Positions 61,709 to 64,000 of a DNA stretch of 64,000 nucleotides are shown piece after piece. Source of the DNA: Perilla frutescens (lineage: Eukaryota > Streptophyta > Magnoliopsida > Lamiales > Lamiaceae); NCBI GenBank assembly GCA_026008535.1, contig BRKX01000002.1:71321380-71385379 (forward strand). Reading direction: 5' to 3'. The translations under genes were made by a program, and so were the position numbers. How positions within the stretch are numbered: position 1 is the stretch's first letter; each line of letters begins with the position of its first letter. The notes under the pieces were generated by a model, which was not told the origin of the DNA, searched no databases, and saw nothing but the letters and a program-made list of their open reading frames with translations.

Positions 61709-62491
61709 TACGACGCATTAATTAAGAAATATCCTAAATGTAAATAAATAACAAATTAAATTTAAGAACATTTTAGGTGCTTATGACGGCAATCTTATAA
61801 CACCTCATAATAGAAGATATAATACATTTTTTCGGATAAGTCGATCTTTGGAAAATATCCCGTTCTGCCTAATTTTATAGTTGCCAAACGAAAATAAAAG
61901 GACGGTTGATAATAATATCCGATCTACTATATATATAATTAATTACATTGATACGAAATGGTAATTATACAAATTAAAGTTATTTTGAAATTAAACTAGA
62001 AAAAGCTAATTGACATAATTAAATACATAATCCATTTTTTCTAACTGTTTTCCAAATTATGCAGTACTTTTTTCTAGTTGTTTACCAAATGGATTATGAC
62101 AACAACTCCCAAATATTTTCCAACATATTTTTTGGCATGCAACACACCATGTTCAATTACAGAAATTTCAAGGCATGATTGATAATTTCGTTAGATAAGA
62201 GATTGAGTTTGGGCCAAATTGATATCTTAGAGGCGTGATTGACCAAATAAATAAAAAAAGATTACAGTATTCCCCTTTTTTGTGATTAATTAATGTTAAA
62301 AAAATGTGACATAAGGTCTATTACCTAAATGTAACCAGAAACCAATTCCCATGTACAAATAGCTAAAATTTAAAAATCAAGACTGAATTGAAAACAAAAT
62401 CTCCTCTTCCGGCAACTGCAAAACTACTAACCCTTAACCCTATTCCGGAAAATCAAATTTAAATTAAAAAGACGATTTCATGATTGAAAGA

Positions 62492-63505
62492 TCATGCCGG
62501 TGGGACGTTCGAGAGCTGCACATCGCCTGACTTCGCTTTACTTTTTTCTTCAGCCTTATTCTTAGCTTTGATAGTGTAATAAGCCCAAACGACGAGCTGA
62601 ATTAAACCAAACATTCCTCCAATCCCATTCCCAGCCTACACCACAAATAATTGAGAAAAAATATTAAATTAAATTCAATTATATATACATAAAACTTATT
62701 TAAGTTATACATACCCAAGTAGAATAAAATAATAATGTTACGGAATATTATAAGTAATTACTTACAGCAATATAAGGATCAAAAGTCTTGAGGAAAGCAT
62801 AGATGAACCAGATAATCCCGTTTGAGAAACCCGCGACGCAAAGCCAAAACGGCATGTACTCAGCACTCTTCGTCTTGATAACTTCCATCTGTGAATATAC
62901 GAGACGAGGCCGTCATATTTCACTATCACCAATGCACGCCACACGAGCCATAAAACAAATGAAACGACGATCGAGCGCTTACCAAATTGGAAAGGGGGGA
63001 GGCATACATAATAATACCAAAAATATCGCAGAGGATGCCGGTAAACATCGACCTTTTTGTATGGGTATCGAAGCAAAGAAGAGTGATTACAACGATCGCA
63101 GCCAGAAACGCAAGCTCCCCCACAACGAACATAAATATGATCGGCTGACTCAAATCAAAAAAATTATAAAATCAATCATGATTGAAGTAGATCGAATTAA
63201 TTAAAACACCAATTGTGGACGAGAGAATTTCATATGGATATATATGTTTGGCTGCTTACCCTGTACTTGTTCTTGGAGGTGTAAATGAAGAAAATGGAGA
63301 GGAAAACTATCTCCATGAAGAGGCCGAAGGAATTAATTGTAATAACGAGGGTGCTGTCGGGATGAACAATCGGTAAACCGTAGAAAATCCAAAGCATGCA
63401 GTTCATCATGGCGGCTATGTATGGATATGGATGGAACTCCTCTGTGCTCTTGTTTTTGCATATTCTCCAGAATGTTGGCCTGCAAATTCATATGCATGCA
63501 CATCA

Positions 63506-63569
<64 letters not shown>

Positions 63570-63840
63570 ACCGGGGAGATAAACAGCAAACCGGAGATGA
63601 TATTGCCTACATAAAATTTTACAATATAATTAACATTTCAAGAAAATAAATTAATATTTTCTGGTCCCGTTAATCAGCATAATACATCGATCACGTATTG
63701 TACATGAGAAGAATTAGATAAGCAATTGAACCAATATCTACAAAAAATACTAATTAAATAAATAAAAATGAGAACGCCTAAAATTTGAAGCACAAACCGA
63801 CGACGCCGACAATAAAACGAATGAGACTGACTCCTTGCAT
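62492..63840 (-). CDS. SWEET sugar transporter, tandem paralogue
   Basis: Six exons on the minus strand (63798-63840, 63570-63606, 63260-63479, 62983-63144, 62766-62888, 62492-62635) encode 242 aa without interruption. The start is MQGVSLIRFIVGVVG. Motifs parallel the upstream gene: PTFWRICKNKSTEEFHPYPY, LWIFYGLPIVHPDSTLVI, CDIFGIIMYASPL, GIIWFIYAFLKTFDPYIAV, GNGIGGMFGLIQLVVWAYY and the tail GDVQLSNVPPA. Exon phases and sizes equal those of the 58339-60168 gene except for three fewer codons in exon 3 and one fewer in exon 6, so the two arose by tandem duplication. Family role is passive sugar transport across plasma or vacuolar membrane; substrate cannot be read from sequence alone. Clade II is likely. 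Confidence 0.92.
63512..63564. repeat. GA/CT microsatellite beside SWEET exon 2 donor
   Basis: About 26 ga units on the plus strand, directly following the gtaagt donor on the gene strand. It is longer than the matching tract at 59488-59515. Confidence 0.92.
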
Positions 63841-64000
63841 TTTGGAAATTAAATATTTCTTCGGAAGAGAGAATAGAAATTAAGTTGTGTGTGTTACGAG
63901 TTTGAATGCACATATATATAGATAAACATTAACCACAATTTGCAACTGATTTACTTCTCCATCAAGTAATTTTCAAAATATGTTTATATATATATAATAA

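Larger units (their letters stand above)
60169..62491. other. Spacer between the two SWEET genes
   Basis: Promoter of the upstream SWEET, then AT-rich DNA with a SINE (61477-61558) and a 64-bp tandem duplication (61581-61708). No further gene is seen. Confidence 0.5.

Noticed and set aside
1..64000. CRISPR arrays, operons, bacterial or organellar insertion
   Set aside because: Repeats are transposon ends, microsatellites or tandem duplications; all genes are of the nuclear plant type with introns. No organelle gene was recognised.

Overview
The window is nuclear DNA of a flowering plant, almost certainly a eudicot. It has intron-rich genes for chloroplast proteins, a SWEET family, a PAD4-type immunity gene, HD-Zip and S-domain receptor kinase sequences, and AT-rich intergenic DNA full of small transposons. 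An asterid, perhaps Lamiales, is my guess; the sequence does not prove it. Exon coordinates were placed by eye from GT/AG sites and reading-frame continuity.

Left part (1-19.7 kb): an intact 19-exon SAMHD1/VEN4-type dNTPase (+), an intact CBC1-type Raf-like kinase (+) and an intact lumenal CYP38 cyclophilin (-). The kinase-CYP38 pair, together with the HD-Zip I gene HB1 at 28.5 kb, matches the Arabidopsis neighbours At3g01490, At3g01480 and At3g01470, so this is a conserved microsyntenic block. Next to CYP38 lies a 5'-truncated SWEET pseudogene.

Middle part (19.7-56.8 kb): this 37-kb stretch is bracketed by two directly repeated copies of one 2.2-kb block (17484-19705 and 56824-59029). Inside it nearly every host gene is damaged. 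There is a frameshifted Treslin-like fragment, an HB1 gene that keeps its conserved upstream ORF but lacks its last exon, a PAD4 with two frameshifts, a BAT1-type amino acid permease with a lost splice acceptor and a frameshift, and an S-domain receptor kinase without most of its kinase domain. Only a PsbP-domain gene looks whole. The same stretch holds a complete 5.35-kb LTR element (Copia-type Gag plus a second ORF, no pol), a 3.8-kb hAT element with a broken transposase, a Mutator-type MITE with perfect 9-bp target duplications, a PIF/Harbinger deletion derivative, CACTA-like, Stowaway and fold-back elements, and SINEs.

Right part (56.8-64 kb): the second block copy carries only CYP38 exon 1 and runs into a complete six-exon SWEET gene, followed by a second intact SWEET gene. 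Five copies of one tRNA-derived SINE family are spread over the window.

The intact genes act in dNTP turnover and chloroplast function (SAMHD1/VEN4), stomatal signalling (kinase), photosystem II assembly (CYP38; the PsbP-domain protein is a lumenal relative) and sugar transport (SWEETs). The contrast between intact genes outside the 2.2-kb repeats and broken genes between them is the most striking large-scale signal.
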